From: a bacterium
GTDB taxonomy: Bacteria; UBP6; UBA1177; JAKLFG01
DNA length: 33,852 nt
Direction: 5' to 3'
Assembly: GCA_022711315.1 (NCBI GenBank)
Contig: JAKLFG010000024.1
Coordinates: forward strand, 1 to 33,852
The stretch's first letter is position 1; every line of letters begins with the position of its first letter. The position numbers and the translations under genes were made by a program. Shown in pieces: positions 31,829-33,852 of the stretch. The notes beneath the pieces are model-generated. The model searched no databases and was not told the origin of the DNA. It saw nothing but the letters and a program-made list of their open reading frames with translations.

Positions 31829-32611
31829 ATGAACACCCCCGCCGCAACAGGTTTTGACATCGGTTCGCGCACCGGCAAAGCGGTGGTGACCGACCGCGAG
31901 GGGACCATCCTGCATGCCGCGACGGTCGAAACGGTCGGTAACGCGCTCCGGACCTTCGAGGACCTGCGTGCTCTTCTGCCCCCCGGCCTTCCCGATGGCC
32001 TGCCTTCCACCGCGACCGGTTACGGACGGGCCGCGATCGAAGGACGGGTGCGTCGTACCGCGACCGAGATATCCTGCCACGCGATCGGGGCCCTGCGTCG
32101 ACTCCCCGGCGCCGCCACCGTCATAGATATCGGCGGACAGGACGCCAAGGTCATCATCCTCGAGGAAGGCCGGATCCGCGATTTCGCGATGAACGACAAA
32201 TGCGCCGCCGGCGCGGGGAGATTCCTCGAAGTGATGGTGCCCCGCCTCGGACTCACGCTGGAAGGGTTTTCCCGACTCGATGTCGCGCATATCGAGCCGC
32301 TTCCCATCTCGGCGACCTGCACGGTATTCGCCGAGTCGGAGATCGTGTCGCTCATGGCGTCAGGCGCCGATCCGATCGTCCTTGCCGCTTCGGTGGCCGC
32401 GATGGCGGCACGCATGGCGGCCCTGCTCGCCGCCCCTCTGCACGCCCGCCCGCCCTTCTTCATGACCGGCGGCGTCTCCCGCATCGTTCCGGTCCGCCAC
32501 CATCTGTCGCTCATATTGGGTCATCCGGTCGAGACCTCCGACGACGCATCGCTCTCCGGGGCGCACGGTGCGGCGATCATGGCGCTCCGGGACGGGTCTT
32601 GCTTTAAGTAG
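31829..32611 (+). CDS. 2-hydroxyacyl-CoA dehydratase activase-type ATPase (BadF/BcrAD/HgdC family)
   Basis: The 260-residue protein is a full-length ASKHA-fold activator: FDIGSRTGKAVV, GYGR, TEISCHAIGAL, DIGGQDAKVI, MNDKCAAGAGRFLE (Cys125) and ISATCTVFAESEIVSL (Cys164). In HgdC the matching cysteines of two subunits hold the [4Fe-4S] cluster that drives ATP-dependent electron transfer into 2-hydroxyacyl-CoA dehydratases or benzoyl-CoA reductases. No dehydratase subunit gene is present in the window, so its partner is unknown. It is cotranscribed, apparently, with the ECF sigma unit, which is unusual. It has little visible ribosome site. Confidence 0.92.
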   Translation: MNTPAATGFDIGSRTGKAVVTDREGTILHAATVETVGNALRTFEDLRALLPPGLPDGLPSTATGYGRAAIEGRVRRTATEISCHAIGALRRLPGAATVIDIGGQDAKVIILEEGRIRDFAMNDKCAAGAGRFLEVMVPRLGLTLEGFSRLDVAHIEPLPISATCTVFAESEIVSLMASGADPIVLAASVAAMAARMAALLAAPLHARPPFFMTGGVSRIVPVRHHLSLILGHPVETSDDASLSGAHGAAIMALRDGSCFK

Positions 32612-32636
32612 ACTTTCTCCGCCCGTGTGCTAATAT
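32609..32636 (+). promoter_or_regulatory. Candidate promoter of lipoprotein 6
   Basis: TAGACT and TAATAT are separated by 16 bases. The -35 overlaps the activase stop codon, and the start of transcription would fall near 32643. Confidence 0.6.
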
Positions 32637-32674
32637 CTCTTCGTTCCGGATCATTCTTGCTCAGGAGGGGTCCC

Positions 32675-33852
32675 ATGAAGAAAGTATCGCTTCTTATCCT
32701 CTGCGCGGTTCTCCTGTGTTTCTCCTGCGAAGAGAACAAGAAATTACCGCTGAACGACGATATCGCGATGGACGACGGCGACACCATTGTCAGCGACACC
32801 GACCAAAAGGAGAACGAACTTCCCGATGTCGCCGATAATGCACCGGTCGACGACGCGACTCCCCCGACCGATGAGGACGGCCTGCTCTCCGACGACGATC
32901 TCATCACCAACCCCCCCTGTCTCGAAACAGGCGAAGGGTGCGCCGAGACCGAGATATGTCTCTACGACCCGCAACTGTCGGGCTACTACTGCGAGGAGGC
33001 CTGCGATCCGTTGGTGACCGACGACTGCCCCGAAGGGCTACGGTGCGAACCGGTCGCGGGCGACACGAAGAGCGGCTGTTTCCTTCCCGTCATCATCGCG
33101 GGACGGGTGTTCGACCTCGACGAGATCGGATATCCCGCCATCGAAGGGGCGCGGGTCAGCGCGATGGACCAGAAGAACGGTGAAGCGACCGATGTGTCGG
33201 TGACCGACACCACCGGCCATTACCGGATAGCACTTTCCCTCACCCGCCAGCGTAACGGGATGCCGGCGACGGGCGAGGTCTACACCCTGCGGGCCGCCGC
33301 AAAAGACCACGCCCCCTATCCCGGACCGGGGCAGGTGGCGCTCCCGATACTCATGGACAACGGCACGCTCATGAACGACGGCTACTATGTGTCAAGCGGC
33401 TTTCTCGACATCGGGCTCGCCGCTCTGGCCGAAGAGGAGCAAGGAGGGTTCATCGTGTCGGGCGCTCTTTCCGAGACGACGAGCGGCGTGCTGGTCATCG
33501 CCCGCTGCGCGACCGCGCCGTGCCCCTATACCTACACCGGCGCCGAGGGCGATTTCACTCTCTACAATGTCCTGCCGGGCGACTACGAGATAGCGGCCCT
33601 GAAAAGCGGCATGAGCTTCACGCCGGTCCCGGTCACGGTGGTCGACGCCGACATCACCGATCTTCTGCTGGAACTCGTCACCGAACCGGAACTCGGCTCG
33701 ATAACCGGGCAGGTCAACATCGTCGTCGGCGGCGGCGGGCTCACGACAAGCGTCGTGATGATGGCCGAGGAGACATTTATCCCCGGCTTCGACAAGGGAG
33801 AGATCATCCCCGGCCTACGCGCCCCCGAACCGCCCGAGGCGCCGACCATCAG
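32675..33852 (+). CDS. Surface lipoprotein 6 with regulatory-type beta domains (cut by window edge)
   Basis: ATG 32675 follows GGAGGGG, and the frame stays open to the window end, giving at least 392 residues. There is a lipobox (LCFSC, Cys18), an Asp-rich spacer of about 60 residues (SDTDQKENELPDVADN, LLSDDDLI), and a Cys-rich region with CLETGEGCAETEICLYD and CPEGLRCEPV. Next comes a series of beta-rich repeats with the pattern AGRVFDLDEIGYPAIEGARV then GHYRIALSL, and GAEGDFTLYNVLPGDYEIAA, typical of carboxypeptidase-regulatory-like modules. Function is unknown. It has its own promoter and no link to the upstream sigma operon other than position. Confidence 0.88.
   Translation, partial: MKKVSLLILCAVLLCFSCEENKKLPLNDDIAMDDGDTIVSDTDQKENELPDVADNAPVDDATPPTDEDGLLSDDDLITNPPCLETGEGCAETEICLYDPQLSGYYCEEACDPLVTDDCPEGLRCEPVAGDTKSGCFLPVIIAGRVFDLDEIGYPAIEGARVSAMDQKNGEATDVSVTDTTGHYRIALSLTRQRNGMPATGEVYTLRAAAKDHAPYPGPGQVALPILMDNGTLMNDGYYVSSGFLDIGLAALAEEEQGGFIVSGALSETTSGVLVIARCATAPCPYTYTGAEGDFTLYNVLPGDYEIAALKSGMSFTPVPVTVVDADITDLLLELVTEPELGSITGQVNIVVGGGGLTTSVVMMAEETFIPGFDKGEIIPGLRAPEPPEAPTI

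Overview
The window is a gene-dense, high-GC piece of a Gram-negative bacterial chromosome. It carries many lipobox-type lipoproteins, a probable beta-barrel protein and an MscS-type channel. No rRNA, tRNA, CRISPR array, insertion sequence or phage gene was recognised, and no stretch over 300 bases lacks a gene. The split ATP synthase locus (Fo membrane genes without F1), a glyQ-type glycyl-tRNA synthetase, MopE-like Cys/Asp motifs, an IgGFc-binding-like domain and long Asp-rich lipoprotein spacers point to a myxobacterial or deltaproteobacterial-like, or related uncultivated, lineage. That placement is inference. The genes look vertically inherited housekeeping and surface genes, not an island.

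Layout. (1) 1-3761, minus strand: glycosyltransferase 39, a DUF4911-like protein, a secreted putative barrel protein and the first 245 residues of a B12-binding radical SAM protein, with short gaps or overlaps. (2) 3844-5873, plus: promoter, then atpZ-like, atpB and atpE, followed by two small orphan envelope genes separated by a hairpin. (3) 5830-6321, minus: DUF2062 membrane protein. (4) 6379-10759, plus: glyQ-cdsA-dxr-Gfo/Idh oxidoreductase-ndk, most junctions overlapping. (5) 10731-11189, minus: a single-pass membrane protein. (6) 11260-22558, plus: a surface-protein cluster of four large lipoproteins that all end in the same 28-residue Cys/Asp module, then a lipoprotein alpha-amylase with EGF-like repeats. 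(7) 22559-29841, minus: etfB-etfA-acyl-CoA dehydrogenase, then a large repetitive lipoprotein with its own promoter and a YbdG-like MscS channel. (8) 29912-32611, plus: a 33-residue membrane peptide, an ECF sigma factor, its zinc-finger anti-sigma factor, a small secreted protein and a 2-hydroxyacyl-CoA dehydratase-type activase. (9) 32675 to the end: another Asp-rich lipoprotein, cut by the window edge.

The most interesting part is the surface cluster. It combines N-terminal lipid anchoring, Asp-rich tethers (two built from 21-bp tandem repeats), large Cys-containing ectodomains, and a shared C-terminal module whose last part reads as a dockerin/EF-hand-like calcium loop. Secondary points are a palindrome in the etf leader, a recurrent TTGACT -35 element before most operons, and an ATP synthase c subunit with a signal peptide and most of the sodium-ligand residues. 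All coordinates and motifs were read by eye; family names rest on motif recognition, not on database searches.
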